Positions 20,940 to 31,729 of a stretch of DNA of 64,000 bases are shown here, piece by piece (position 1 is the first letter of the stretch; every line of letters starts with the position of its first letter). Both the position numbers and the translations under genes were made by a program. The notes under the pieces were generated by a model. The model had not been told where the DNA came from and searched no databases. It saw only the letters and a program-made list of their open reading frames with translations. This stretch comes from Liopterus haemorrhoidalis (taxonomy: Eukaryota > Arthropoda > Insecta > Coleoptera > Dytiscidae). The stretch spans positions 12,617,575-12,681,574 of the forward strand of contig OZ020616.1 of the NCBI GenBank assembly GCA_963971575.1, given 5' to 3'.

Positions 20940-22390
20940 TAGGTATAATCTATTTATCTAATTTACCATATTTTCTTCTATTTACTAGATTCAAATTTTA
21001 GTCACCAGATCAACATCTCATTCTAGCAGAATTAGTAGAAAATCTACCAAGTTAGCAACACTGTTCGTTAGTGCTTCGTTATTACCTATTAGTGCTTCAT
21101 AAAAAACAACAGCCACCTTAAGACATTTCAGAAATGGAGTTTTCGAAAAATGAAACGTGGAGTTTACAAGTCATAGAAAGCATTAACGGAAATTCTTGGA
21201 CCAGTCGTTAGTATCTGTTCATAAAAAACAACAGCCCCCTAAATTTTATTTTAAATATATCTTTCTACATTTTAAGTGTTTTAATCGTTCCATAGAAAAT
21301 GGTATTGCCCCCGTTGAGAACTATTGACTAATACATTGATGATAATGGTGGTGATGTGTATGCTCTTTGAATGTTGAGAAGCACTGTTTCTGAATGAAAA
21401 ATGATATTGAGTTAGACTGTGAATATATAAATTGAGAGCAGTTAATAATGAACGTCTTAAATATAACATTGATCTATTCTGACATCCTCTTCCCACAAAT
21501 TAAGGTTTCAACACGTGAAAATGTTTATATTTAATGATGACAATAAATATGGTAATTCTATAACACCTAGCCGGTAGGAGGTAGATTCACAGAGATTTAC
21601 AGTAACGACTCTCTGGCACGATACAACTATTTACTGAACTGATGCATGCAGCTACACTTTATAATTTCAACTGAATAATCTTACAAGATTTATAGTTAAA
21701 TTACCTGTGTAGGGTATGCCGTAATAACGTCACTTCAATCACCATACGCTGTTCACTGTTGCTGTACAACTATTTAGTTACTGCATATGAAATGTCAGAT
21801 TTTCTTTTTCAATGATGTTTTAAGGACTCTAATAAAACAATATCCCAGTCAGACATCTCGAGAACTTGCGGAGAACATAAATGATGACCATACAACACCT
21901 TATGCAACACCTCCATGCCATAGGTAAAATTAAAATAGTGTGATAAGTGTGCTTCATGAATTTTCCGATAGAAACAAGGTATACCGATTAAATGCATGTT
22001 TTTCACATCTTTTTAGGAACAGCCGCAAACTATTTCTGCACAAAATCGTAACGTGCGACGAAAAACTGATATTGTACAATAATCATCAGAGATTAGCTGA
22101 ATGGTTACATAAAAATTAAACTCCAATATATGTTCAAAATCCATTGCTCCAGCCGCGGAAGTTACGGATAACAATTTGATGGAGTATACATGGTGTACGT
22201 TGGCAACCTTTAATACGTCTCGGGCCGCATTCAATATTTTTTTTTATTTTTACGTCACGGGGCCCATTCAATAACAATTATTTTGACAGGTCATACTTGG
22301 TTTTGTTATTTCTATTTTTGACGATCTTAAGTTAGAACTTCATTTTTGGGAATCTTAAGAAGAACTTTATTTTTTTAAACTTTATTATTA
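20940..22390. other. No recognisable gene
   Basis: Short frames at 21281-21496, 21809-22006 and 22013-22234 show no family motif. No repeat boundary seen. Confidence 0.4.
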
Positions 22391-22399
22391 ATTTTACAG

Positions 22400-22870
22400 A
22401 TTATGTGATTAGGTGCTTGTCCCCTCCAAAGTACTCCCCTCCCCTATTCATACACTTTTCCCAGCGGTGTTTCCATTTCGCGAAGCAGATTTTTGGAACA
22501 TCAAACGAGGAACAAATTTTGCTGCAACTCGATGCATGTTCAATTTTTCAGTCAAAATTTCACGGCATAACCCAGTTGAGATGCTAACCTCTTCTGCAAT
22601 TTCTCTGACAGTCAATCAGTGATTTGCACGCACCAGATCGTTGATTTTCTGAACGTGGGAGTCATCAGTTGAAGTCGAATTCGAACCATCTTTAATTGAT
22701 TGACGACCACTTTTAAATCGTGAAAACTATTCGTAATAGTGCGTACGACCTAAAGCATCATTTCCGTAAGCTTGTTTCAAAAGTTGGAACACTTCTGTGA
22801 AGGTTTTCCCCAGTTTCACGCAAAATTTTACATTGCATTATTGCTCCAGAAAATCGCTCATTTCAAAAAT
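22400..22870 (-). pseudogene. mariner transposase remnant, catalytic core deleted
   Basis: The minus strand reads KFCVKLGKTFTEVFQLLKQA, YGNDALGRTHYYE, FSRFKSGRQSIKDGSNS, TDDSHVQKINDLVRA, LTVREIAEEVSISTG, ILTEKLNMHRVAAKFVPRL, then after a frame change KWKHRWEKCMNRGGEYFGGD. The first blocks are the paired-like DNA-binding domain of a mariner lineage; the last is the C-terminal RWEKCI-GEYF-GD tail. The Asp triad region between VPRL and the tail is gone, so this is the same kind of internal deletion as at 7719-8463, in a different lineage. One stop interrupts the DNA-binding domain. Confidence 0.82.
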
Positions 22871-23385
22871 CGCCACTAACACTTAAACGACATATCAACA
22901 ATCCAAGAACATGTAGTTACAGAGAAGGTTATGCGCAATGCAATGCTGCCAACCGCATATCACTAAATATCCCCGTTGGCGCGTAATTCAAAATGTTCCG
23001 TTATTTTTTGAGCAGACCTCGCATTTTCTTATTGGTGGGCCGAAAACATCGTTCGGCACTATACATTCATCCCACGGATCGCCAGCCGCCGACCCCTGGT
23101 GTAGTTGGTTATTTCTTCTTTGCTACTGGTGAAACCACAAAGGAGAAAGGTACTGCGAATATATTCAACAAACGCATGATATTCGCGACTGAAACTAACG
23201 TTGGCGGCGCTGCTTACAACAGCTGATGGCGGACGAGAAGCGTATATGTCAGAAGTTTTTTCTTAATATTTATCTGTTCAAACAATATTTCGGCAAAAAA
23301 GCACTGTATTTGAGTCACTATATTTTAAAATACTTCTTAATTCACAACTGCAGCACAACACGCTACAAATATTATCCAAATATAC

Positions 23386-23576
23386 GTCTCACTTAAGTAT
23401 TTCAGTAAGTAACATAAAACTAGGGTTATGTATACATAAATCTAACTGCGTTTAATGTTTGTTTGTAGACCTTGAATAAAGTTAGCGAATGGCTAACGAA
23501 ATATAGGCCTAAATGAAATAATTGTGGTTACTATCGACACAATATCTTCTTTTCCCAACTATTCCAAACGTATATA
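23386..23576 (+). repeat. Left pLTR of the Penelope-like element
   Basis: Starts GTCTCACTTAAGTATTTCAG and ends at TATATA. It contains a hairpin GTTAGC-GAATG-GCTAAC followed by GAAA (near 23485-23505). Confidence 0.92.
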
Positions 23577-23630
23577 CTTTGTTTCAACGAGAAGAAAGAA
23601 ATTCTCCGTTTCTATATCTTTACAGTTACG

Positions 23631-26138
23631 ATGGGCTTCTTCACCAACATTAGTGCAAATTATGGACCACAAGTTTCAAGAACAATGAAGAACTTAACAA
23701 GAAAAAGTAGAAAATTAGCATCAGCCAAAACCAGGTTAACATTTCTAATAAAGTGCAGAAAACATCATGTAACACCAAAACATGTGTGGGGATACGAAAA
23801 AAAAGTGCAAAATCTTATGATGGACAACAGTGGAAATATTAATAGAGACTATGGACGCTTCAATGAAAGGTTGAAACATAGTATATTATCGTTAGAAGTA
23901 TCTAACGTGCATACCGAAATTAGGAAATTGGAAACAGACATTGCCTGTTTGAGAAAATTTATCATGGAATCGGTTCCGATTTACATACATAAAAAATTCT
24001 TTGAGAAGCAAAAAGTTTCATTTAACAAGCTTATTCTTAACAAAAAGAGCAGATTACATGATAAATTTCTTAAAATCAGCCAAAATTTTGAGTTTAACAA
24101 CAAAATTAATACGTCTGACAGTTGGTTCATCAACCTGTCTAACACTGACATTCCGTCTGATGTTTCCAGTTTTCTGAAACTAGGTAGCAAATTTTCATTA
24201 CCTTTGAGCCACAGAGACGTGGATGTTTTTAAAGTATTAGCTGAGTTAGAAGATATTTTGTCTCTTCACGATGATAATTTCATAGAAATTAAAAGAGCAC
24301 AGGTTGCTAATCTCCTCACTAATTACTTTAAGGGCACCCATGGATCTGAGGAAAATAGGTTTAATGCCATAAATAGACATTTTCATGTAGCTAAGAAGTT
24401 TCTAAAAAATAACCAACATTTAATTCTTTTAAAAGCCGATAAAGGCAATGTTTCAGTTATAATGGATAAATCTGACTATAAACTTAAATTAGAAGCCATT
24501 TTAAATGATGTTAACACATATGAAGTCTTAGATTCTGATCCTACCTCTTCCTTCCAGAACCAAAATAACAAGTTAGTTTCTACTCTTAAAAGAAAACAAT
24601 ACATTTCTAATGTGACATCCAGAAATCTTAATGAACACAACGCCCTTATTCCAAGGGTTTTTGCTAATATTAAGATTCACAAAGAGGGTCATCCTCTAAG
24701 ACACATAATTGACGCCTCGGATGGTCCGTTTAAAAAATTAACTCTTTTTATTACTAATATACTTAAAGAATCGTATGACAGTAACAACAAATACTTTGTT
24801 AACAGTTCCTTTGAACTTATTGATGAACTTAAGGGCACTAAAATCCCTTCTGACTACTCCTTGATCAGTCTTGATGTTGTTTCTCTTTTCCCCAGCATTA
24901 CTTGGGATTTAGTGTTAAAAGAAATTAATTTAAGATGGAAACATATATCCAAAAACACACCCATTTCGAAAAAAATCTTCTTAGAAATTTTACATAAAAT
25001 TTATCACTCTTCATATTTTGCCTTCGAAAACAAGGTCTACTTGCAAAAGATAGGTTGCCCTATGGGTTCTAGTCTCTCCGCCATACTAGCTCAAATCACT
25101 ATGGATACTTTACTGGATACAGTTTTGAAAAAAATTGAATTCCAGATTCCTTTTTTAAAAAAATATGTGGATGATTTGGTCTTGGCTGTCCCTAGTGACA
25201 AAACAGACCACATATTAGCCATATTTAATGAATATCATCCTAGCATACAATTTACCATAGAATTAGAGGATTCTAGTAGGAGAGGCGTACCTTTTCTGGA
25301 CACCTTTTTCTTTAGAGACCTTGAGAACAATCTTAAATTTGATTGGTACACTAAAAAAACCTACTCAGGTAGATATTTAAATTTCTATTCTTTTCATCCT
25401 CTTAAATATAAAATTGCTCTCCTCAAAACTATGAAACATAGAGTCACGAAAATTTCTGACATTTCTCTTCTTAATAAAAATTTAAAACGTCTCGCTGAGA
25501 TTTTCATCCAAAATTCTTATCCAAAAAAATTGGTTTATAGAATCATTTTCAATATAGATGTTACACAAGACCTTGGTCCTGGGGGTGGGGAGGTGAGATC
25601 GGTGGATAGGACTTCACATGTGGCAGAACCTGTCAAGTACAGGTCTCTCTCATATTTGGGACATATGTCCAATAGCCTTAAAAAGGTACTTAAGTTGAAG
25701 AACTTAGTGGTTGCTGATAAACCATTGTTGAAACTTTCCTCTCTTAATACAACTTTAAAATTTAAATATAATGTCACAAGCACTAAAAAGTGTATTTATA
25801 AATTAGAATGCCAATGTAACAAAATATATATAGGAAGCACGATACAAAAACTAAAAAACAGGATTATCCAACACCGTTCTGACGCGGAGGTTAACCCCAA
25901 AAAATGTACTTTGGGCGCTCACATTAATAGTACCAAACATGTGGTAAATTTTGATAATCCTAAGATTTTGGATCGGTTTTCCCATGATTCTAGTAGATTC
26001 TTTAAAGAAATGTGCTACATTAATCATTACGAACATACACTGAATTCTAAAACCGACACGGAGAAATTACATTCGATCTATTCCTTTTTGCTTACGTTTA
26101 AAAATATAAAAAATTCTCAGTTCGGGAATGGAATTTAG
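23631..26138 (+). CDS. Penelope-like reverse transcriptase / GIY-YIG endonuclease, 835 aa
   Basis: Copies element RNA into DNA and nicks the target. The first 240 residues are basic and partly helical, as in other Penelope proteins. KADKGN (268-273) opens the RT domain; LDVVSLF (414-420) carries the first catalytic Asp (D415); CPMGSSLS (476-483) and YVDD (512-515) supply the other palm motifs, both Asp present. The C-terminal GIY-YIG domain has CIYKL (721-725) in place of GIY, KIYIGS (731-736) for YIG, the conserved Arg (R744 in LKNR) and Glu (E793 in FFKE). Length is normal for the family. The ATG at 23631 lies just after TTTACAG, a possible 3' splice site, and there is no in-frame upstream Met. 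No stop or frameshift, so it may be active. Confidence 0.95.
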   Translation: MGFFTNISANYGPQVSRTMKNLTRKSRKLASAKTRLTFLIKCRKHHVTPKHVWGYEKKVQNLMMDNSGNINRDYGRFNERLKHSILSLEVSNVHTEIRKLETDIACLRKFIMESVPIYIHKKFFEKQKVSFNKLILNKKSRLHDKFLKISQNFEFNNKINTSDSWFINLSNTDIPSDVSSFLKLGSKFSLPLSHRDVDVFKVLAELEDILSLHDDNFIEIKRAQVANLLTNYFKGTHGSEENRFNAINRHFHVAKKFLKNNQHLILLKADKGNVSVIMDKSDYKLKLEAILNDVNTYEVLDSDPTSSFQNQNNKLVSTLKRKQYISNVTSRNLNEHNALIPRVFANIKIHKEGHPLRHIIDASDGPFKKLTLFITNILKESYDSNNKYFVNSSFELIDELKGTKIPSDYSLISLDVVSLFPSITWDLVLKEINLRWKHISKNTPISKKIFLEILHKIYHSSYFAFENKVYLQKIGCPMGSSLSAILAQITMDTLLDTVLKKIEFQIPFLKKYVDDLVLAVPSDKTDHILAIFNEYHPSIQFTIELEDSSRRGVPFLDTFFFRDLENNLKFDWYTKKTYSGRYLNFYSFHPLKYKIALLKTMKHRVTKISDISLLNKNLKRLAEIFIQNSYPKKLVYRIIFNIDVTQDLGPGGGEVRSVDRTSHVAEPVKYRSLSYLGHMSNSLKKVLKLKNLVVADKPLLKLSSLNTTLKFKYNVTSTKKCIYKLECQCNKIYIGSTIQKLKNRIIQHRSDAEVNPKKCTLGAHINSTKHVVNFDNPKILDRFSHDSSRFFKEMCYINHYEHTLNSKTDTEKLHSIYSFLLTFKNIKNSQFGNGI

Positions 26139-26518
26139 TGGTGATCGGTGAGATAGTATACATAATTATCAGGTCTTTAATAACCTTTCTTTCATAATAT
26201 TCTCATTTTTATATAATATATGTTTCCCGCTCATTCCTCTCTTTTCTTTTTCAAAATTTAACATTGAAATCTGCTGCGCCTGCGCAGTTATTAATTTCCC
26301 ATAAATAGTCAAGTGCTTATCCCTCTACACTTGATTTGATTTCTAACTTCCGCCACCTTGTTTCATACAAAATGGCGTCATCTATAATGTGACTTAGTTT
26401 TTGGTTTTCGCTAGTTTCTTAAATATGTTTCATTTCTATAAGTTTACAACTATGAAGTTTTTTTTTTGTTCTCTTTCGGTTCAGTTCTACATAACATCTA
26501 GTTATTTTACATCCATGT

Positions 26519-26703
26519 GTCTCACTTAAGTATTTCAGTAAGTAACATAAAACTAGGGTTATGTATACATAAATCTAACTGCGTTTAATGTTTGTTTGTA
26601 GACCTTGAATAAAGTTAGCGAATGGCTAACGAAATATAGGCCTAAATGAAATAATTGTGGTTACTATCGACACAATATCTTCTTTTCCCAACTATTCCAA
26701 ACG

Positions 26704-26709
<6 letters not shown>
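26519..26709 (+). repeat. Right pLTR of the Penelope-like element
   Basis: Appears identical to 23386-23576 by eye over the whole length. Followed by an (AT)n tract of about 27 bp (26704-26731). Confidence 0.92.
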
Positions 26710-26735
<26 letters not shown>

Positions 26736-26778
26736 TTAAATATTTATTTGCAAGATAAAACAAAACATATATATAACA

Positions 26779-27330
26779 TGTGCCAAAAAAATCCAGACCT
26801 TTCTAAAAAAATTAGTATTTTTCAAAACTCTCTTCTCTCGATCGGAAGTACCTAAAGAACATTTCCCGCAACTAACAAAATTATTAAATGAACACGAATC
26901 TGCATCATCTGAAGCATTTAAGGATTATACAGCTGTTTTGGATTTATTAATTGCAGAATATGCTGAAAGGTTTTCTGATTTTGAAGTACATACTCTAGCC
27001 TTTGAGCCACATTTAGCGTTGATGTCTCAGAGGCACCCAGCATACTACAGATGGAATTGTTGGAGCTAGATGAAGATAACATAATAAAGTCTTTTTGATA
27101 CAAAGAAAGATCCCGTGGATATTTAAAAAAAAGCAATTGAATACTTCCGTTTACGTCAACAAGCTCGTCGACTACTTTCTTGCCTCGGAACTACTTATTG
27201 TTGCGAATTAACTTTATCAAATCTCACACAAATTAAGACCCAATTAAGGACTCAAATAACTGATATTGATTTAGAAGATCAACTTAAGTTACGTGTTACG
27301 AAGCAAAAACAAACCCAAAAATCCCTTTAA
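26779..27330 (+). pseudogene. hAT transposase C-terminal fragment (ZBED/GTF2I-repeat-like lineage)
   Basis: In broken plus-strand frames: EHFPQLTKLLNE, LDLLIAEYAERFSDFEVH, a WNCWS region where the family has LQ-EL-ELQ, then (after a stop and a shift) KSLFDTKKDPVDI, KKAIEYFRLRQQARRLL, LGTTYCCELTLSNLTQIKTQ and DIDLEDQLKLRVT. The GxTYxCExxFS-like and LExxLRxxx blocks are the C-terminal hAT region of the ZBED5/FAM200/GTF2IRD2-type proteins. The N-terminal part is missing, replaced by the Penelope-like element and AT repeat. Degenerate, non-functional. Confidence 0.75.
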
Positions 27331-27424
27331 ATTAGTTATTTGGATCTTTAAATGGTCCTCTAATCTGATATCATAATTTCTTGTTTTTGTTGAATAATCT
27401 AAATTATTACTGTCTTCGAAGTTA

Positions 27425-27462
27425 AAATTGGCATTCCGTGGCAAAAAGGTTCCCCACTCCTG
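27425..27462. mobile_element. Right end of the hAT
   Basis: GGCAAAAAGGTTCCCCACTCCTG ends at 27462; inverted it reads CAGGAGTGGGGAACCTTTTT, a typical hAT terminus. The next 8 bases, TTCTAGAG, would be the target duplication and belong to the interrupted mariner. The left end was not found. Confidence 0.55.
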
Positions 27463-27464
27463 TT

Positions 27465-27560
27465 CTAGAGCATCCACCATATTCACCTAATTTATTTGCA
27501 ACGGACTATTACTTCTTTAAATACCTAGACCACTTTTAAAAAGGAAATTTTTATAATATT
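27465..27560 (+). pseudogene. mariner transposase C-terminal fragment
   Basis: Reads LEHPPYSPNLFATDYYFFKYLDHF then a stop. PPYSPxLxxTDYxxF is the DD34D mariner block with the third catalytic Asp (TDYY). It starts exactly at the end of the hAT terminus, so the hAT inserted into a mariner. Confidence 0.8.
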
Positions 27561-27579
27561 TCACTCACCATTGTCAAAT

Positions 27580-28220
27580 TTTCAGTAAGTAAATAGAAAA
27601 TTATATGAGGTAAAGACGAATGGGTATTACATAAAGAATTCAAAGTTAAGTGAAATTATTTGTCGTTAATTTATGGCATTTTTTTCTAAAATGTTGAGTT
27701 TTTGATTCGAATGTAATATGATTTTCATTAATTAAGATGTTTGGAAAAGTTAGAATCGATTTAGAGTTTTAAAAATGTTTTTTTGTGTTCGGAAATTCAA
27801 TTACAAAGGTAAAGAACCCTTTGAGTTATGTTTTAAATTTGTTTTTGCTACTTTAATTGAAAGCGAATGCATAGGATTGATGCAAGTGGGCGAATTGCAC
27901 ACAATGACGGACGGCGAGCCATCAGCCACCGAGACTTACGGCTAAGGTCGAGGTCATGGCCTAATGTTAATTCACTGCAATCATTTATTGAATATCACCT
28001 TTACTTGTCAGACACGAGTCATAAAGTACAGTGCGGGAAACGAAAGAAAAATATAGTTTGCTCCACTATTATAATTATTTATTATTATTATTATTTTGGA
28101 GGCACAGGCATGAGCTGCTTGAAGACAATGCAACCTATAAGATCTATTTTGTCAGTAGCTTGCCTTATGGATTCCAATTGAGTTCTACAGTTCTGGCAAA
28201 GCAGTTCAAGTTACAGTAGC
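27580..28220. other. No recognisable gene
   Basis: Contains an (ATT)n tract near 28075-28096. A 104-codon frame at 27867-28181 has no family motif and runs through that tract. Confidence 0.4.
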
Positions 28221-28224
28221 TTTT

Positions 28225-28578
28225 TAGACCGGGAGTTCATGACAGTTTTTGGTCTCCGATTTCATACAGCATGCCTTTTAGAGGAGAGAATATTTACCCT
28301 GTGACAACAAAAAAGGGATGGTACTAAACCCCTGCACGCTTTTCGGTCATAGGGAAAATTGCATTTCCACTTAAATACAAAATTTTTGTGCTTTTCTCTG
28401 ATTTAATATTGCTTGCCCTTTTGTCAAAAGAAAGTTATAACAAATTTAAAGTCTTTTAAATGTATGCATACGATTCGGAGAGTCCCAAAGGGCTCAAATG
28501 GTCATGTGATCTTGTAATAAAAAAATATGATTTTCCGCGTTTTCATACAGCATGCCTATAAATAAAAGACTTTAAATT
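28225..28578 (+). mobile_element. Family B palindromic element, truncated copy
   Basis: TA then GACCGGGAGTTCATGACAG at the left, through the left arm and centre; the right arm is cut at TAAAAGACTTTAAATT and replaced by AT repeats. Confidence 0.85.
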
Positions 28579-28965
28579 ATATATATATGTTTTGTCACGT
28601 ATTAAAGTAATTCTTCATCTGAAACAATTAATTCATCAGAATCAAACGAAGAAGATGTATCATTTTGCACATATTTTGAAAATAATAACAACTTCATGCA
28701 ATTAGCATAAATTTTAGGTTAGGTAAATATTATACAAATCAACAAATCGTTCTAGATTTAAATGCTTATCATATTGCATCGGTTCCATCGATTACGTCAT
28801 TGATTGAATTAATCTAATTAATTTGCTTTTGAATTCGGGAACTTACCCCTGTTAAGCAAGATCAGCTTCTTCATTTCCTTTGACTCCGGAACCAAAACAA
28901 GAAATAGTTTCTTAGTTTGTATAGTAACACAGTTTGTTCCACCATACAAAGCTAGTAATAAAATT

Positions 28966-29192
28966 TTTCTACAACTTGTAAAAAAGTAGGGTTTCGCGTA
29001 TTATTTGTGAGAAGTACGTCATGTTTTTGATGACGTTGGATTTTTTAACGTTGCCATGACAGCGTGCAATATTGACCTTATTGCACACTGACATGGCAAC
29101 GTGAAAAAAAAAACAACGCCATAGAAAAATGACGTATTTCTAATACTACACATATTTACTAACTTACTTTTTTGACAGTTGTAAAAAATAAT
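28966..29192. mobile_element. Foldback MITE (about 225 bp)
   Basis: TTCTACAACTTGT, AAAAAAGTA, TACGTCAT, ACGTTGCCATG and TGCAATA on the left recur inverted on the right with a short centre near 29072-29082. Imperfect arms of about 100 bp. No coding frame. Confidence 0.75.
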
Positions 29193-29199
29193 ATTATTC

Positions 29200-29915
29200 T
29201 TATATTTTTACTATTATAATTTAGTTAATTTAGTGAAAGGTATGCACCTCGTACGCTAAAAACGTTTAGCACAGTTTTAATCAAATGCTGGACACAATTC
29301 AAGGGTCTCGTTCCCAAAATTGTAATTTTATAACCTCGAAATTTGTTCCCTGTTCGTGAAGTAACATAATTTATAGAGCTGTATAGAAACTGTTATTTAA
29401 TTATATATTAATTACAGTCAGTTCCTTAGAATATTGGACCATTAATTATGGTTGTCACTGCAGCAATAAGTTCAAGTTCGACCACACCCTGTATACAACG
29501 TTTCCGTGCCTTTCCCTACCCATTCACACTCCTTATATCATGTTTTATTGCACGTTATATGGTTTCTTGTAAATAAGGGGTGGGAAAAAAATACTGGAAA
29601 TAATTATTTAAATTTAATAATCTATCGGATGTTGTCGGATTGAGTTCTGACCACACAAAAAGTCTAACTCTGTTTCGTACCAGATATTACTAAGTGTCTT
29701 CTATATCAGGGATTCTAAAATTATAGTCCATAAATCCCTAAGATAATGATAACGAACTTGCACCCGCGCAACTAATTCAAGCGAACTGCATAAAAGAAAA
29801 ACTTCTAAAGATTCTAAAAGGTAATATTTATATTTTCTTATTAAATAGCAACTTGATATGATTGAAATTTCATTTTAAAGTGGTTTTGTAATTCGATTTT
29901 ATTTACCTTAGTGAT
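29200..29915. other. No recognisable gene
   Basis: AT-rich, no long frame, no clear repeat boundary. Confidence 0.4.
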
Positions 29916-29922
29916 TTTTAAA

Positions 29923-30480
29923 ATGAACCTGACTGAAGAGCAGCTTATCTGTGCAAAATTTTGTTTTAAATTTGGAAAGAGGAACAGAAACACTTTTGAA
30001 AACAGCTTTGGAAAAGCTACTCTATGAATCTAACTGAGTATTTTAAGTTATTCGGACGTTTTAAGCGTAAAAATTTAACCAAACAAGGTAAGAGATCGGG
30101 TAGTTCTTCAATTTTAAAATCGATTAAATAGTTATCCAGTTTCGCGACTTAATCCGTAACAATCAATTATTGTCTGTTAAAGATGTTACGGAAGAAGTAG
30201 CAATATCATATAGATCTTGTCAAGACATTTTGACCAATTTCAACAATCATAATAACGTACCAGCTGACATTTCTTGATGGTTCGGAAATTTTTGGCGAAG
30301 TACAAAGTCACTCTCGTTCCCCGTCTACCAAACACACTCTGTGACGTTTCCTCGTCTCATTAGCCGACTTTTATTAGCCGTTTTAGAACGACTGAAGACA
30401 AAAAAGATCGGAAACTGACTTAAACTGAGCTGAAAACTATGGGTTTCCAGCAGTGGAAAGGATGCTGACGACGATTTGTT
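29923..30480 (+). pseudogene. mariner transposase remnant, most of catalytic core missing
   Basis: Broken plus-strand frames read MNLTEEQLICAKFCFKFGKR, FRDLIRNNQLLSVKDVTEEV, AISYRSCQDILTNF, then soon a CDVFPRLISRLLLAVLERLK-like piece (corresponding to the usual CDFF-F-RLK-PL block) and QQWKGCWRRFVSIYVQ (the RW--C---G-YF tail). The region between ILT and the CDFF block is about 150 bp rather than the several hundred expected. It belongs to the lineage with KFCF N-termini, like the remnant at 56880-58010. Many stops and shifts. Confidence 0.65.
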
Positions 30481-30639
30481 TCCATATATGTGCAATAAAC
30501 CCTCGGAAACTCAACTCGCACACTCCCATTTGGCGGGTGGAAGAAGATCATTTACTAGTACGCTATCAGAAGGCGACTTTTTTAAAGATTTAAACTCAGT
30601 TTTTTCCCGATATATATTTATTCGATGTTTCCAGTTAAT

Positions 30640-30707
30640 GTCTTCGTAATTTTTTAGAGTTTTATAAGAGTATGACAAAAAAGTCCTTATAACGTCACTC
30701 GAGTGTT

Positions 30708-30773
<66 letters not shown>

Positions 30774-30890
30774 GTCTGTTTGTGGCTGTCTGTCTGTTCA
30801 GTAGAAATTGTGAACAAACGGCTGGAACTAGAAAGTTGAAATTTGACATGTTTGTCTCAGCCCCTTACATAGGAAAACTATTGAGTGTTC
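30640..30890 (+). repeat. Repeat family A, diverged partial copy
   Basis: TATGACAAAAAAGTCCTTATA, a (CT)n tract in the place of (GTCT)n, then GAAAGTTGAAATTTGACATG and CCCCTTACATAGGAAAA match the first third of family A. Confidence 0.7.
30711..30772. repeat. (CT)n microsatellite
   Basis: About 30 CT units inside family A. Long frames on both strands here are Leu/Ser or Arg/Glu repeats, not genes. Confidence 0.95.
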
Positions 30891-31433
30891 AAAAAAAAAA
30901 TCATCGCAGAAACAATATAACCAAATATGTATTCAACGATAAAATAAATATATATTTTCTATTTTTCATTTACAAGAGAGTCATTAAGAATCTGAAATGA
31001 TTGTTACAATGACTTTATTTATGACGCTAAACATTTTATTTCATAAAATTGGTAACATTGGTATAATGACTTCAATAATCTTTTTACAAAGCAAATTTTA
31101 CAAAACAAAAATTAACAGCTACCTTGAAAATTATAAAACTGTCAATTCAGTCCGGCCAACCTCTACATTCACATACTAAATTCCCTAAACGAGGATGTGG
31201 TTTGATTATTTAATGCAAATATATTATTTTATAGTCATGTCAGCTGCTCACCCCAGATTGGGAAGAAAAACCCCTCTGTCGAAGTACATGGCGCAATCTA
31301 GTGACAAACGGTATACAGCAGTATGAACGGACACGTATAGAGCGTGCCACAGTAGTACGCAATAAACGCAAATCCAGACTCCAGACGCTGTTGCCTGATT
31401 CTGCCTATAATTAACTCTGCGCTATTTGTGGCA

Positions 31434-31478
31434 AAATGTTCGTATCAAGAATTAGGCCAATTCTTGATACGAACATTT
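31434..31478. repeat. Perfect 20-bp-arm palindrome
   Basis: AAATGTTCGTATCAAGAATT, a 5-nt centre AGGCC, then the exact inverted complement. Could extrude a cruciform or mark a template-switch event. Confidence 0.9.
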
Positions 31479-31569
31479 CAAATTCGAACTTCAGTCAAAA
31501 TTTCGTCAAAAATTGTGAAATATTCGTCTTTTAGTAGCGAAGTGTTGTCGTCAATTCGGCGTGGCCGTT

Positions 31570-31675
31570 ATATCTTCTTCTTCTTCTTTGGGCACTATCA
31601 GTCAGGTTGACTTTTAACCTCATTCACATAAGACGTCCATCTAGATCTATTCATCGTCAAGTCTTGCCAAGTATC
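31570..31675 (-). mobile_element. LINE 3' end fragment with GAA tail
   Basis: On the minus strand: AGATGGACGTCTTATGTGAA, AAAGTCAACCTGACTGA, a stop, then AAAGAAGAAGAAGAA. The translation includes a W-S/YVNEVKSQPD-like ending. The same 3' end occurs at 50420-50520 on the minus strand. 5'-truncated. Confidence 0.6.
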
Positions 31676-31685
31676 CTGTTTGCCG

Positions 31686-31724
<39 letters not shown>
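31686..31724. repeat. (AT)n microsatellite
   Basis: About 19 AT units. Confidence 0.95.

Positions 31725-31729
<5 letters not shown>

Larger units (their letters stand above)
23386..26709 (+). mobile_element. Penelope-like element, complete
   Basis: An 835-codon RT/GIY-YIG gene is bracketed by two direct repeats (23386-23576 and 26519-26709) that appear identical by eye over 191 bp. Order is pLTR, ORF, about 380-bp 3' region, pLTR, then an (AT)n tract. Repeat identity and the unbroken frame suggest a recent insertion. Fusion of reverse transcriptase with a GIY-YIG nuclease is specific to the Penelope/Poseidon type. Confidence 0.93.

Noticed and set aside
23085..23099. CGCCGACCCCTG as a hAT right end upstream of the Penelope element
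   Set aside because: No matching left end or duplication could be paired with it or with the end at 27462.
30511..31000. Frames of 97-112 codons over the (CT)n tract
   Set aside because: Leu-Ser or Arg-Glu microsatellite translation inside repeat A.
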